Source: an uncultured Flavobacteriales bacterium (lineage in GTDB: Bacteria; Bacteroidota; Bacteroidia; Flavobacteriales_D; Crocinitomicaceae). Taken from it: a stretch of DNA of 64,000 nucleotides. Position 1 is the stretch's first letter. Each line of letters starts with the position of its first letter. Position numbers and translations under genes: made by a program. Below are positions 20,019-29,402 of this stretch, one piece after another. Location: positions 32,951 to 96,950 of the forward strand of contig CAJQJL010000019.1 of assembly GCA_905478665.1 (NCBI GenBank), in the 5' to 3' direction. The notes beneath the pieces are model-generated. The model did no database searches and was not told where the DNA came from. It saw only the letters and a program-made list of their open reading frames with translations.

Positions 20019-21920
20019 ATGAGTGATCCGATAAAACACGAGTGCGGAATAGCACTATTACGTTTAAAACAACCTCTTCAATACTATCTTGACAAATACG
20101 GAACGGCCTTTTATGGGCTGAATAAGCTGCATCTTTTGATGGAAAAGCAGCACAACCGTGGACAAGATGGAGCAGGTGTTGCAAACATTAAATTTGACAT
20201 GTCACCTGGTGAACGATACATTTCGCGCTACCGATCAATTGACAGCAAACCAATTCAGGAAATTTTTGATTATATCAACGGTAAATTTGAGAAAATCAAA
20301 GAGCAAAACCCTGACTTATTAAAGGATGTTGACTACTTAAAGAGAAATTCAGGATTTACTGGAGAACTTTTTCTTGGTCATTTGCGCTACGGTACTTTCG
20401 GACGAAACTCTATTGAAAGTTGTCATCCGTTCTTACGCCAAAACAATTGGATCACCCGAAATTTAGTCGTTGCTGGAAACTTTAACTTGACAAATGTCGA
20501 TGAGTTATTTGACGTTCTCTTGCACGTTGGACAGCATCCAAAGGAAAAATCAGATACAGTAACTGTACTTGAGAAGATTGGACACTTCCTTGACATGGAA
20601 AATGATGAAATCTACAAGGAATTGAAGCCTCAAGGGTATTCAAATGCCGAGGTATATGCCAAGATTTCAAAAAACATGGACATTGAAGGGATTCTGAAAA
20701 GAGCTTCTGAAGATTGGGACGGTGGGTACGCAATGGCTGGACTTCTTGGACATGGTGACGCATTCGTTTTACGCGATCCTTCTGGAATTCGACCTGCGTA
20801 TTGGTACGAAGATGATGAAGTTTGTGTTGTTACTTCCGAAAGACCCGTTATTCAGACTGCCTTTAACTTGAAGGCCGAGCAAGTTCATGAGTTGAAACCA
20901 GGGCACGCATTGATTATCAAAAAAGATGGAAACATCTCTGAGACATTGATCAATGAGCCAAAAGAAGAATTAAAATGTTCTTTTGAACGCATCTACTTCT
21001 CGCGAGGTAGTGATAAAGACATCTACAACGAACGAAAGCAATTGGGGAAAAATATTGTTCCTCAAATAATGAAGTCAATTGACAATGACCTTGACAATTC
21101 GGTATTCTCGTTTATTCCAAATACAGCTGAAGTTTCATTTTACGGAATGATCAAGGGTCTTGAAGATCACTTGAACGAAGAAAAAATAGAGAACATCCTG
21201 GCCTTGGGAGCAAATCCTGATCAAGAAAAAGTTCGTGAAATTCTTTTGAAGCGAGCACGGATTGAAAAAATAGCCATTAAAGATGCAAAGTTGAGAACCT
21301 TTATTACGCAGGATGATTCCCGTGATGATTTGGTTGCTCACGTATATGACATCACCTATGGTAGTGTGAAACCAAATGAAGATAATCTTGTCATTATTGA
21401 CGATAGTATCGTACGAGGAACAACGTTGAAGCAATCTATTTTACGAATTCTAGACAGGTTGGACCCAAAGAAAATTGTCGTTGTTTCTTCAGCACCTCAA
21501 ATTCGCTACCCCGATTGTTATGGAATTGACATGGCAAAAATGGGTGATTTTATTGCCTTCGAAGCAGCAATTTCCCTGCTACATGATCGTAATATGATTT
21601 ACGTGATCGATAGTGTTTACAAGAAGTGTAAAGAGCAAGAAAACCTACCGAAAGAGCAGATCAAGAACTATGTTCAAGAGATCTACACTCCTTTTTCTGA
21701 CGAAGAAATTTCAGCCAAAATAAGTGAATTACTCACACCCCCAACGATCAACTCGAAAGTAGAAATCATCTACCAAACCGTTGAAAATCTGCACAAAGCG
21801 TGTCCAAATCACAAAGGAGATTGGTATTTTACAGGAAACTATCCAACTTCAGGAGGAAACAAAGTAGTAAATAAGGCATTCATTAATTGGAAAGAAGGGA
21901 ATAACGTACGTGCCTATTAG
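20019..21920 (+). CDS. purF: Amidophosphoribosyltransferase family protein (long Bacteroidota form)
   Basis: Class II glutamine amidotransferase fused to a PRPP-binding phosphoribosyltransferase domain; the family forms 5-phosphoribosylamine from PRPP and glutamine, the first step of purine synthesis. 633 residues, longer than typical PurF (about 470-510) but matching the long Bacteroidota form. The likely nucleophile Cys9 (KHECGIAL) implies removal of an eight-residue propeptide. Glutamine-domain blocks: HNRGQDGAG, LGHLRYGTFG. PRPP motif VIIDDSIVRGTT at about 464-475. Because Bacteroidota often carry a second, standard PurF elsewhere, this copy may be a paralogue with a specialised role. An orphan histidine kinase follows after 11 bases. 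Confidence 0.88.
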   Translation: MSDPIKHECGIALLRLKQPLQYYLDKYGTAFYGLNKLHLLMEKQHNRGQDGAGVANIKFDMSPGERYISRYRSIDSKPIQEIFDYINGKFEKIKEQNPDLLKDVDYLKRNSGFTGELFLGHLRYGTFGRNSIESCHPFLRQNNWITRNLVVAGNFNLTNVDELFDVLLHVGQHPKEKSDTVTVLEKIGHFLDMENDEIYKELKPQGYSNAEVYAKISKNMDIEGILKRASEDWDGGYAMAGLLGHGDAFVLRDPSGIRPAYWYEDDEVCVVTSERPVIQTAFNLKAEQVHELKPGHALIIKKDGNISETLINEPKEELKCSFERIYFSRGSDKDIYNERKQLGKNIVPQIMKSIDNDLDNSVFSFIPNTAEVSFYGMIKGLEDHLNEEKIENILALGANPDQEKVREILLKRARIEKIAIKDAKLRTFITQDDSRDDLVAHVYDITYGSVKPNEDNLVIIDDSIVRGTTLKQSILRILDRLDPKKIVVVSSAPQIRYPDCYGIDMAKMGDFIAFEAAISLLHDRNMIYVIDSVYKKCKEQENLPKEQIKNYVQEIYTPFSDEEISAKISELLTPPTINSKVEIIYQTVENLHKACPNHKGDWYFTGNYPTSGGNKVVNKAFINWKEGNNVRAY

Positions 21921-21931
21921 AAAATGATCGT

Positions 21932-22831
21932 ATGAAAAGACGTACCGCACTCATATTTTATATTCTTAGTGTATACGTCTTTGTGCAGTTTATCTGGTGG
22001 GGATATCATTTGATTGAACTCACCGAAGAAGTTTCCCACGCCTCTGAAGACGTTTCCAAAAGAGTAATTATGATTCTCGGTGAAGGCGCAGTCTTCTTAG
22101 TTTTACTGGTTACTGGTATCTGGCAAATCCATCGTTCGATTGGAAAGGAACTTAAACTTTCAGAACGTCAAAACAACTTCTTGCTTTCCGTTACCCACGA
22201 ATTGAAAACTCCATTGGCGGCCAACAAATTATACCTGCAAACGGTAACAAAGCGTGATCTTTCGAAAGAGCAGCAAAATGAATTGATTAAAAAGGCTATC
22301 GAAGAAAACACACGACTTGAGCGCATGATTGACAACATTCTGAATGCCTCACGTCTAGAAAACAACGCCTTAAAACTGGGCAAAGAGAGTTTTGATTTGA
22401 CATTGTTAATGCAAAATATCGCCAGTAGATTCAATACGATGCTCGAAAAAGAAACGGTTGAACTGGAAAACAAGGAGCCAATTTCAATTAGTGCTGACAA
22501 ATTTTTAATTGAAACAATTCTGAATAACCTCGTTGACAACGCCCTCAAATATGCAGGTAACGAATCTCCCGTTGTACTCTACGCAATTCGAACGAATGGA
22601 GGTATCAGTTTTGGTGTGAAAGACAACGGCCCAGGCATTTCTAACGACTATAAATCGGAGATCTTTAAAAAATTCTTTCGCATTGGGAACGAAGAAATTC
22701 GCACACAGAAAGGTTCAGGACTAGGTCTATTCATTGTCTCTCAATTGGTAAAAATGCATGGTGGAACAGTCGAGTGCCTCGACAATCAGCCAAAAGGAAC
22801 TAATTTCAAAATTACATTACGTGATGACTAA
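21932..22831 (+). CDS. Orphan sensor histidine kinase
   Basis: Membrane histidine kinase of 299 residues with two N-terminal helices (about 8-26 and 45-66) and only about 20 residues between them, so it has no sizeable periplasmic sensor. The H-box is SVTHELKTPLA with phospho-acceptor H89; then the N-box (NNLVDNALKYA), G1 (DNGPGIS) and G2 (GSGLGLFI). There is no HAMP or PAS domain and no response regulator in the window. It lies 11 bases after the purF-type gene and its last 8 bases overlap the start of gpmI, so the three are probably one operon. The signal and partner are unknown. Confidence 0.92.
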   Translation: MKRRTALIFYILSVYVFVQFIWWGYHLIELTEEVSHASEDVSKRVIMILGEGAVFLVLLVTGIWQIHRSIGKELKLSERQNNFLLSVTHELKTPLAANKLYLQTVTKRDLSKEQQNELIKKAIEENTRLERMIDNILNASRLENNALKLGKESFDLTLLMQNIASRFNTMLEKETVELENKEPISISADKFLIETILNNLVDNALKYAGNESPVVLYAIRTNGGISFGVKDNGPGISNDYKSEIFKKFFRIGNEEIRTQKGSGLGLFIVSQLVKMHGGTVECLDNQPKGTNFKITLRDD

Positions 22832-24353
22832 AAACTTCGGATTGATCATATTGGATGGCTGGGGAATAGGTGATCGATCAAAATCGGACGCTATCTACAA
22901 TGCCAACACACCATTTATGGATAGTTTACTCCGTGATTTTCCAAATGCAACACTGCTTACAAGTGGAGAAAATGTTGGATTGCCAGATGGTCAAATGGGA
23001 AATTCTGAAGTTGGACATTTGAATATCGGCGCTGGTCGCGTTGTATATCAAGAACTAACACGCATCAATAAATCCATACGTGAAGGTGACTTTTTTGAGA
23101 ATGAGGTATTGAAAGAAGCATTCCAAAAAGCAAAGGACAATAACGTTAATCTTCATTTGTTCGGACTCGTATCAAAAGGTGGTGTTCACAGTTCACAAGA
23201 ACACTTGTATGCACTAAGTAAAATGGCTGAGAAATCTGGAATTAAAAATGCCTTCATTCACGCTTTTACAGATGGCCGAGATTGTGACCCAAAAAGTGGC
23301 TTACATTTTATCGAGGAATTGGAGAATGAAATCAAAGACACCAACGTACGCATTGCATCGGTTATCGGACGCTATTTCGCCATGGATAGAGATAACCGCT
23401 GGGAACGCGTAAAGAAAGCCTACGCTTTGATGGTAAACGGAACAGGAAATCAATTTTCTTCAGCTATTGAAGCCATTGAAGCATCGTATACCGAGAATGT
23501 CACAGATGAATTTATTGAGCCTTCCGTAATTACCGAAAATGGAGAAGCGATTGGTCAACTCAAAAATGGCGATGTTGCCATCTGTTTCAATTTCAGAACG
23601 GATCGACCTCGAGAAATATCCATTGCACTAACGCAGAAAGATTTGCATGAATACAACATGTCTGCATTGGATTTGGATTATTACACGATGACCAATTACG
23701 ATACGACATTCAAAAATGTCAATGTCATTTTTGAAAAAGAGAACTTGACAAAAACGCTTGGCGAAGTTCTGGCAGACCACTCAAAAACGCAGGTTCGGAT
23801 TGCAGAGACAGAGAAGTATCCGCACGTAACCTTCTTCTTTAATGGAGGGCGTGAATCTGTATTTGAAAATGAGCGACGCATTCTCGTTAACTCTCCCAAG
23901 GTGGCTACCTACGATTTACAGCCAGAAATGAGCGCATTAGAGGTTCGAGATCGCATCGTTGAAGATATTCATACTAACACGCCAAATTTCATTTGCCTTA
24001 ACTTCGCAAATCCTGACATGGTAGGACACACCGGCGTTTATTCAGCCATCACAAAAGCTGTAGAAACGGTAGATGGTTGTCTGAAAGACGTTATCGAAGC
24101 AGGAATTGAAAAGGGCTATGAGTTTTTAGTTATTGCAGATCATGGAAACGCAGATTTTGCAATTAACGCAGATGGAAGTCCAAACACTGCGCATTCTTTA
24201 AATCCAGTTCCAGTTGTTTTCGTAACGAAGGAAACGGAATATAAAATTGCAGATGGCGTTCTGGCAGATGTCGCACCAACTATTCTTCATCGAATGAACG
24301 TTGAACAGCCAAAAGAAATGACGGGCCAATCATTGGTTTACGTTAGCTTATAA
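22824..24353 (+). CDS. gpmI: 2,3-bisphosphoglycerate-independent phosphoglycerate mutase
   Basis: Manganese-dependent glycolytic and gluconeogenic enzyme interconverting 3- and 2-phosphoglycerate. 509 residues, the normal length, from the ATG at 22824 (MTKNFGLIILDGWGIG). A reading frame extends upstream to 22758 but that part overlaps the kinase and is not family-like. The catalytic serine is S61 in QMGNSEVGH. Metal-site blocks include the N-terminal LDGWG, HAFTDGRDCDP, IGRYFAMDRD, NFANPDMVGHTG and IADHGNAD. Overlap with the kinase gene suggests coupled translation. Confidence 0.97.
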   Translation: MTKNFGLIILDGWGIGDRSKSDAIYNANTPFMDSLLRDFPNATLLTSGENVGLPDGQMGNSEVGHLNIGAGRVVYQELTRINKSIREGDFFENEVLKEAFQKAKDNNVNLHLFGLVSKGGVHSSQEHLYALSKMAEKSGIKNAFIHAFTDGRDCDPKSGLHFIEELENEIKDTNVRIASVIGRYFAMDRDNRWERVKKAYALMVNGTGNQFSSAIEAIEASYTENVTDEFIEPSVITENGEAIGQLKNGDVAICFNFRTDRPREISIALTQKDLHEYNMSALDLDYYTMTNYDTTFKNVNVIFEKENLTKTLGEVLADHSKTQVRIAETEKYPHVTFFFNGGRESVFENERRILVNSPKVATYDLQPEMSALEVRDRIVEDIHTNTPNFICLNFANPDMVGHTGVYSAITKAVETVDGCLKDVIEAGIEKGYEFLVIADHGNADFAINADGSPNTAHSLNPVPVVFVTKETEYKIADGVLADVAPTILHRMNVEQPKEMTGQSLVYVSL

Positions 24354-24380
24354 GCGCGCAGGAGTAGCCCCAACAACAAA

Positions 24381-24905
24381 TTAATTTTGATTTAACTTCT
24401 CAATAATGGCAGTCGTTGAAAAACCCTCCACTAAAGGAATTGCTTTGACTTCTCCTCCGTTGGATTTAACGATGTCCGAACCGACGATGTATTTCTTCGA
24501 AGATGAATCCGTTTCTTCAGGATCGTAATCTGCACCCTTCACAAGCACATCTGGCTCGAGAAGTTTAATAAGCTCAACAGGCGTGTCCTCATCGAAAAAG
24601 ACAACCATGTCTACACTTCCGATTGCAGCTATAACTGTTGCTCGTGCATCTTCATTATTTACAGGGCGATCATCTCCCTTTCCCTGGCGCTTGACAGAAC
24701 TATCCGTGTTCAATGCCACTACCAGTCGATTACCCAAAGCAGTAGCTTCTGCCAAATAAGAAACGTGCCCCGTATGAAGAATATCGAAGCATCCATTTGT
24801 AAACACAATCTTGTCGCCTTTCATTTTCCAGATAGAAATCCGTTTCAAGGCATTTTGATGATCTACAATTTTATTCTGAAGGTGTTCTAGACGGCTATTA
24901 TTCAT
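24381..24905 (-). CDS. rfaE2: D-glycero-beta-D-manno-heptose 1-phosphate adenylyltransferase
   Basis: Nucleotidyltransferase that makes ADP-heptose for lipopolysaccharide inner core. 174 residues: the stand-alone form of the RfaE/HldE C-terminal domain. Motif TNGCFDILHTGHV (about 36-48, the HxGH nucleotidyltransferase signature), then NTDSSVKRQGK and RPVNNEDARA; C-terminal SDIVKSNGGEV and STTAII. It is the last gene of the minus-strand run panC-panD-YbhN-like-rfaE2, 10 bases after its upstream neighbour. A related cytidylyltransferase is unlikely given the RPVNNEDAR block. Confidence 0.93.
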   Translation of the reverse strand: MNNSRLEHLQNKIVDHQNALKRISIWKMKGDKIVFTNGCFDILHTGHVSYLAEATALGNRLVVALNTDSSVKRQGKGDDRPVNNEDARATVIAAIGSVDMVVFFDEDTPVELIKLLEPDVLVKGADYDPEETDSSSKKYIVGSDIVKSNGGEVKAIPLVEGFSTTAIIEKLNQN

Positions 24906-24915
24906 AGCAGTAAAG

Positions 24916-25893
24916 TTAAGACTTTTCCACTTCGGCCAACTTCGGTTGACGTTGAATTAAGAACAATGATATCAAACCTAAGGTCACAAGTAAGACTGTT
25001 TGAATGACCCAAACAAAAATTCCGTAAGCAGCGAATTCAATATTGTAAATCGCCAATACAGCTGTAATCCAAACAGGATACGCACCAATTCCACCAGGTA
25101 AAAGCGCTATAGCGGCTGCACCCACAACAAATGCTGCGAATACACATCCTGCCGACATACCTGCTGTTTCAGGAAATGCCTGCGCAAAAATCCAGATTCC
25201 TCCAACATAACAGATCCAAATAAAGAGCGTATGCACAACGAATGCCCATTTTTTCTTCATCGTCCAAATTGATTTCAATCCTTCCCAGAAACCGCGAAGT
25301 TTCTCATTGCAGAAGGCTCTGAACTTAGCGTGCTTTAAGTATACAATCAACCCCGCAATTCCGAACAACGCCATCCCACCTAGGATATATATGATCCACA
25401 TCTTCGATCCGCCTTCGCCCGATTTTGTAATCTCGCTAATTTCATCTGAATTCGCCTGCAGAAGTCCAGAGATGAAAACGACGATCGCCAACATGATCAC
25501 ATCAATAACACGTTCAATAACAATGGTCGCAAATCCCTTTTCGAATGGAACTTTTTCATAACTGGTCAATAAGCCAGCACGTGCAATCTCTCCAGAACGC
25601 GGAACTGTGAAGTTAATCACATATCCAGCCATTACAGCGTGGTATGAGTTCTTCAGTTTTGGTTTGTAGCCCAAAGGCTCTAGTAAAAACAACCAGCGGT
25701 ATGCTCTGCTCAAATGACTAAAAAAAGAAACAACGACCCCAAGAATGATCCAGAAATAATTCGCTTCAAAAAATGCATTCTTCGTTTGCTGAATTTCCTC
25801 CTCACTTAAACCACTAAAAAAATACCATGTAAGGTAGATTCCAATGCCAATAGGCAAAACAATCTTTAGGATTTTAAGGAGTTGGCTCTTCAA
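24916..25893 (-). CDS. YbhN/UPF0104-type multi-spanning membrane protein (LPG synthase TM domain family)
   Basis: 325-residue integral membrane protein with about eight helices, of the family that contains the membrane half of lysylphosphatidylglycerol synthase. The typical blocks are present: HLSRAYRW, VMAGYVINFTVPRSGEIARA, and LLPGGIGAYPVW. There is no cytosolic aminoacyl-transfer domain, so it is probably a lipid flippase-like protein; exact role unknown. The start is a TTG (MKSQLLKILK) 4 bases after the panD stop, implying coupling. Its position before rfaE2 suggests, by inference only, envelope lipid biology. Confidence 0.88.
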   Translation of the reverse strand: MKSQLLKILKIVLPIGIGIYLTWYFFSGLSEEEIQQTKNAFFEANYFWIILGVVVSFFSHLSRAYRWLFLLEPLGYKPKLKNSYHAVMAGYVINFTVPRSGEIARAGLLTSYEKVPFEKGFATIVIERVIDVIMLAIVVFISGLLQANSDEISEITKSGEGGSKMWIIYILGGMALFGIAGLIVYLKHAKFRAFCNEKLRGFWEGLKSIWTMKKKWAFVVHTLFIWICYVGGIWIFAQAFPETAGMSAGCVFAAFVVGAAAIALLPGGIGAYPVWITAVLAIYNIEFAAYGIFVWVIQTVLLVTLGLISLFLIQRQPKLAEVEKS

Positions 25894-25897
25894 CTAG

Positions 25898-26248
25898 TTA
25901 GTCGATTAAATTGGTTTCTTCATTTGGGAAAACCAGTGAAGGCTTAAATGTCTTAGCTTCTTCCATGTCCATAAATCCGTACCCAATGATAATAATGCTA
26001 TCTCCAACCGCTACCCGTCTTGCAGCAGCACCATTCAAACAAATAACTCCTGAGTTTTCTTCCCCCTTAATTATATAGGTTTCAATACGTTCTCCATTGT
26101 TATTATTCACAATCTGAACTCGTTCTCCTTCTACAAAATTTGCAGCCTTCATCAAGGCCTCGTCAACGGTAATACTGCCTATATAGTGCAAGTCCGCTTG
26201 AGTAACACGAGCCCGATGAATTTTTGATTTTACTACTTGTATCAACAT
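25898..26248 (-). CDS. panD: Aspartate 1-decarboxylase proenzyme
   Basis: Pyruvoyl enzyme that converts aspartate to beta-alanine for pantothenate synthesis. 116 residues, normal length. Self-processing occurs between G24 and S25 ([10 protein letters not shown]), leaving the pyruvoyl group on the alpha chain; the active-site arginine and Y/N residues are in the expected [11 protein letters not shown] and NGAAAR segments. It lies 38 bases downstream of panC in the same direction, so two consecutive pantothenate steps are supplied from one transcript. Confidence 0.98.
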   Translation of the reverse strand: MLIQVVKSKIHRARVTQADLHYIGSITVDEALMKAANFVEGERVQIVNNNNGERIETYIIKGEENSGVICLNGAAARRVAVGDSIIIIGYGFMDMEEAKTFKPSLVFPNEETNLID

Positions 26249-26286
26249 TATCTAATCTGATTATTGCACAAAGTTAGCCTATTTTT

Positions 26287-27147
26287 TCAAGAAATAAAGC
26301 TGTTTTCAATAAGCTCACTATTGTCAATTAAACGGACTTTACCGCACATTGTTGCAATGCAAATGCGTGCACCTGGAACCCAATTAGGTATGGAATCTAA
26401 TGATTTTGGGTCAACAATCTCAAGGTATTCTATTTCCAATGGTGACTTACTAAAAAATTCAAGCGCCATTTTTTGCACTTCAGTTGGCTCCTTTTCCGCG
26501 ACCAATGAACGGGCATACTCCATCGTTTTATAGATGATCTCCGCTTCAACTTTCTCTTGTTCCGACAATCTGAAATTTCGACTGCTACTTGCCAATCCTG
26601 AAGGTTCTCTGACGGTTTCGCAACCAACCACTTGAACTGACAACTTAAAATGCTCCACCATAAACTCTATAACTGCAAGCTGTTGGAAGTCTTTTAAACC
26701 AAAAAGAGCATAGGTAGGATTAATGATATCAAAGAACCGTTTTACAACATTCACGACCCCTTTAAAATGCCCAGGTCTGAATTCTCCTTCCATTACATGT
26801 TCTAATTTGCCCAAATTCAGATCAATGTCGACATAATCCTTCGGATAAACTTCATCAACTGTTGGTGCAAACACGATCACATCACCTACCGTCTTAAGTA
26901 ACTTCAAATCCTCATCCAACAATCGTGGATAATTCTCCAAATCTTCTTTTTTGTTGAATTGTGTTGGGTTTACAAAAATACTGACAACCACTGTGTCAGC
27001 CAGTGTGAAGGCCTTTTTGACCAACTCCAAATGTCCGTGATGTAGAGCGCCCATCGTCGCCACAAAACTCACTTGTGTTTCTTTACCCAACGAATGCAAT
27101 CTTTCCTGTAACGATTTTACCGTCGAAAACACCTTGTAATCCTCCAT
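26287..27147 (-). CDS. panC: Pantothenate synthetase
   Basis: Condenses pantoate and beta-alanine with ATP to give pantothenate, in the cytoplasm. 286 residues. The nucleotidyltransferase motif TMGALHHGH is at 31-39; then NPTQFN, the GQ-equivalent region FGLKDFQQL, and the KMSKS-like EPSGLASSSRN. The C-terminus is normal. Transcribed divergently from the GT5-like gene with facing promoters in a 96-base gap; followed by panD. Confidence 0.97.
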   Translation of the reverse strand: MEDYKVFSTVKSLQERLHSLGKETQVSFVATMGALHHGHLELVKKAFTLADTVVVSIFVNPTQFNKKEDLENYPRLLDEDLKLLKTVGDVIVFAPTVDEVYPKDYVDIDLNLGKLEHVMEGEFRPGHFKGVVNVVKRFFDIINPTYALFGLKDFQQLAVIEFMVEHFKLSVQVVGCETVREPSGLASSSRNFRLSEQEKVEAEIIYKTMEYARSLVAEKEPTEVQKMALEFFSKSPLEIEYLEIVDPKSLDSIPNWVPGARICIATMCGKVRLIDNSELIENSFIS

Positions 27148-27168
27148 TTACCAATGAATTGAAAGAAA

Positions 27169-27176
27169 CAAAACTA
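27169..27176 (-). promoter_or_regulatory. -7 element of panC operon
   Basis: Minus-strand TAGTTTTG (plus CAAAACTA) matches TAnnTTTG, 22 bases upstream of the panC ATG. It lies back to back with the plus-strand promoter of the next gene. No clear -33. Confidence 0.5.
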
Positions 27177-27182
27177 TCCGTT

Positions 27183-27217
27183 TTTGTTGAAGTTCCGCTT
27201 TTTTTTCTATATTTTTG
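27183..27217 (+). promoter_or_regulatory. Promoter of GT5-like/DUF4270/glmS run
   Basis: TTTG at 27183-27186 (or TTG at 27187-27189) and TATTTTTG at 27210-27217, spacer 20-23 bases. The leader to the ATG at 27244 is short and AT-rich. The -7 position favours the start at 27244 over an upstream TTG at 27184. Confidence 0.6.
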
Positions 27218-27243
27218 TAATCGTTTTTATCAATAAACTTTTC

Positions 27244-28065
27244 ATGGAGAAAAAGAAAGTACTTTTTATCTCTCAGGAGATATCACCATTTTTACCGAAA
27301 TCTGAAGTTTCTACTACAGCTAGAAGCTTGGCGCAGGGGGTTCAAGAAGGAGGAAAAGAGATTCGCGTATTTATGCCGCGTTTTGGAGTAATAAATGAGA
27401 GAAGACATCAGCTGCATGAAGTTATTCGTCTATCAGGGATGAATTTAATCATCGACGATACGGATCACCCACTAATTATAAAGGTAGCTTCTATTTCTGC
27501 TGCTCGTATGCAGGTATACTTCATCGATAATGAAGAGTACTTCAAGCGTAAGAACACAGTTGCAGATGACAAGGACAAGGAGCACGCTGACAATGATGAG
27601 CGATCAATGTTCTTCTGTCGAGGCGTTCTTGAAACCGTAAAAAAATTAGGATGGCAACCAGATGTAATTCACTGTAATGGTTGGATGACGTCATTGATGC
27701 CATTATACATCAAGAAATTGTATAAAGATGACCCACATTTTGCAAACACGAAAGTTGTTTACAACATGTACAATGATGGGTTTAACAATAATTGGGACGA
27801 GCGACTAGCCGAAAAACTTAAATTTGATGGCTTCGACGAAGATGTTACAAAAGACTTTGCAGAACCTAGTTTTGAAAACATTTCAAAGGTCGCAACAAAA
27901 TATGTTGACGGTCTTAGCGTTGGAAGTGAAGATTTAAGCCCGGAATTAAGAGCAATTTTTGACGGTGCAGAATGTGAGAAATTGGATTTTGTAGCTGAAG
28001 AGAATCAAGTTAAAGAAGTTTCGGAATTTTTGGATAAAGTAATTGACGCAGAAGTTCTCATATAA
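27244..28065 (+). CDS. Glycogen/starch synthase N-terminal domain-like protein (single GT5 domain)
   Basis: 273 residues resembling only the N-terminal Rossmann domain of glycogen synthase (GT5): VLFISQEISPF, RVFMPRFGVINERR, VYFIDNEEYF, PDVIHCNGWMTSL, KVVYNMYNDGF. The C-terminal half that holds most of the active site is missing. The ADP-glucose-binding K-x-G-G motif is degenerate (K19-S-E-V). Glycogen synthesis is therefore unlikely; a binding or scaffolding role is possible. Proteins of this shortened type are found next to panC and DUF4270/glmS in Bacteroidota. The start at 27244 fits the promoter; DUF4270 follows after one base. Confidence 0.8.
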   Translation: MEKKKVLFISQEISPFLPKSEVSTTARSLAQGVQEGGKEIRVFMPRFGVINERRHQLHEVIRLSGMNLIIDDTDHPLIIKVASISAARMQVYFIDNEEYFKRKNTVADDKDKEHADNDERSMFFCRGVLETVKKLGWQPDVIHCNGWMTSLMPLYIKKLYKDDPHFANTKVVYNMYNDGFNNNWDERLAEKLKFDGFDEDVTKDFAEPSFENISKVATKYVDGLSVGSEDLSPELRAIFDGAECEKLDFVAEENQVKEVSEFLDKVIDAEVLI

Positions 28066-28066
28066 C

Positions 28067-29392
28067 ATGAATCATATTAAACCATTTATGTGGCGGAAAG
28101 GTGTAACTCTTTCCGCTACTTTTTTATTCAGTCTTTTCCTCATTGTAGCTTGTAAGAAGAAAGAAAATCTAATCGGGCAGAATACAATCGATCAGAATGA
28201 ACTATTGGTTTCAGGAGGCATTGACACATTCACACTGTTTACGTCTTCGTATCACCCCGACTCCATTATTTCTGACAATGCTGCTTTCGGAATCCTCGGT
28301 TCATACGTTGATCCTGTTTTCGGAACATACAACTCGGAAATCTACACACAATTTCGCCTCTCAGGTTTAAACCCTGATTTTGGACTCATTAAAGCCATTG
28401 ATATCGACTCATTCGTTTTGGCACTTGAATATGTTGGCTCTTATGGTGATGCGGGTATTCAAACAGTTGAGGTACATCAATTGACTGAAGATCTTTCAAT
28501 TGATTCTACATACTATTCATTCACAACAAAAACAGTGGATGAAACGTACGGTTCTAACTTCGGAGACTTGGTTGAACCTGGTAAGAATGACGTGTACATG
28601 GATCCATACGCGATGAGTGTTGTTGGTGGAGATACGCTTAATTCACCACAATTGAGAATTCGTTTGAATAAATTCAAGGCCATTGACATGTTGGAAGACG
28701 CATCATCAGGTAATGGTTATTTTACCGACAATGATGCCTTTTTAGATTACTTCAAAGGCTTGCGAATTCGCACAAAGAATACAGGACAGATGTCAGGTGA
28801 AGGTGGAGCATTCTACTTCAACCTAAATGATCCTGCATCGAAACTTACGATTTATTATACACAGGATGGAGAACATAAAGAATTTGATTTCTTAATCAAT
28901 TCGAGTTGTGCAGACTTCAACCATGTAGATGTTGACACCTTGGGACAAATTCCAATGACAGATTCAATTGCTGGATTATCGACGTTCTATGCACAATCTT
29001 TTGGAATGCGTGGCATTGTAAAAATCCCAGGTCTAAGTGACATTCCAAAGAATGCCGTCGTACACAAAGCAATCATCGAGCTTCCTGTAGAATATCATAC
29101 TAGCACGAAATATACACCTGGATTTGACATTTCCGTTGCCACAATTTTGGAAGAAGGAGCATCTCAACTATTTAGTGTGAATACCATTGGAGTCTACGCC
29201 GATTATCGGAAAAGTTTTCAAGTTGATATTCGCAACTACGTTCAAGCAATCGTCAATGACGAATTGGAAAATACACGATTGATATTTTCTCCTACGTTAC
29301 ACAATACTTCTGCTGAACGCATCATATTTAACGGAGCGCAATCTCTGAATAAAGCGCAACCGAAATTGTATATCCTTTACACTGAATTCTAA
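28067..29392 (+). CDS. DUF4270 family lipoprotein
   Basis: 441-residue exported lipoprotein: a long N-terminal signal with lipobox LFLIVAC (Cys about residue 29) followed by KKKEN, the charged stretch often seen after the acylated Cys. The body is beta-rich (GGIDTFTLFTSS, GSYVDPVFGTYNSE, PGLSDIPKNAVVHKAIIELP), matching DUF4270, with a C-terminal region typical of DUF4270 (LIFSPTLHNTSAERIIFNG). Function is not established. It is one base after the GT5-like gene and 10 bases before glmS; the conserved neighbourhood suggests a link to amino-sugar or surface glycan supply (inference). Confidence 0.85.
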   Translation: MNHIKPFMWRKGVTLSATFLFSLFLIVACKKKENLIGQNTIDQNELLVSGGIDTFTLFTSSYHPDSIISDNAAFGILGSYVDPVFGTYNSEIYTQFRLSGLNPDFGLIKAIDIDSFVLALEYVGSYGDAGIQTVEVHQLTEDLSIDSTYYSFTTKTVDETYGSNFGDLVEPGKNDVYMDPYAMSVVGGDTLNSPQLRIRLNKFKAIDMLEDASSGNGYFTDNDAFLDYFKGLRIRTKNTGQMSGEGGAFYFNLNDPASKLTIYYTQDGEHKEFDFLINSSCADFNHVDVDTLGQIPMTDSIAGLSTFYAQSFGMRGIVKIPGLSDIPKNAVVHKAIIELPVEYHTSTKYTPGFDISVATILEEGASQLFSVNTIGVYADYRKSFQVDIRNYVQAIVNDELENTRLIFSPTLHNTSAERIIFNGAQSLNKAQPKLYILYTEF

Positions 29393-29402
29393 TTGATCTA
29401 TT

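Noticed and set aside
22168..22548. 126-codon minus-strand frame opposite the histidine kinase
   Set aside because: Antisense shadow; Ser/Leu-rich with no family features.
29393..29402. glmS ribozyme
   Set aside because: The gap before glmS is only 10 bases and lies in an operon; no room for the ribozyme.
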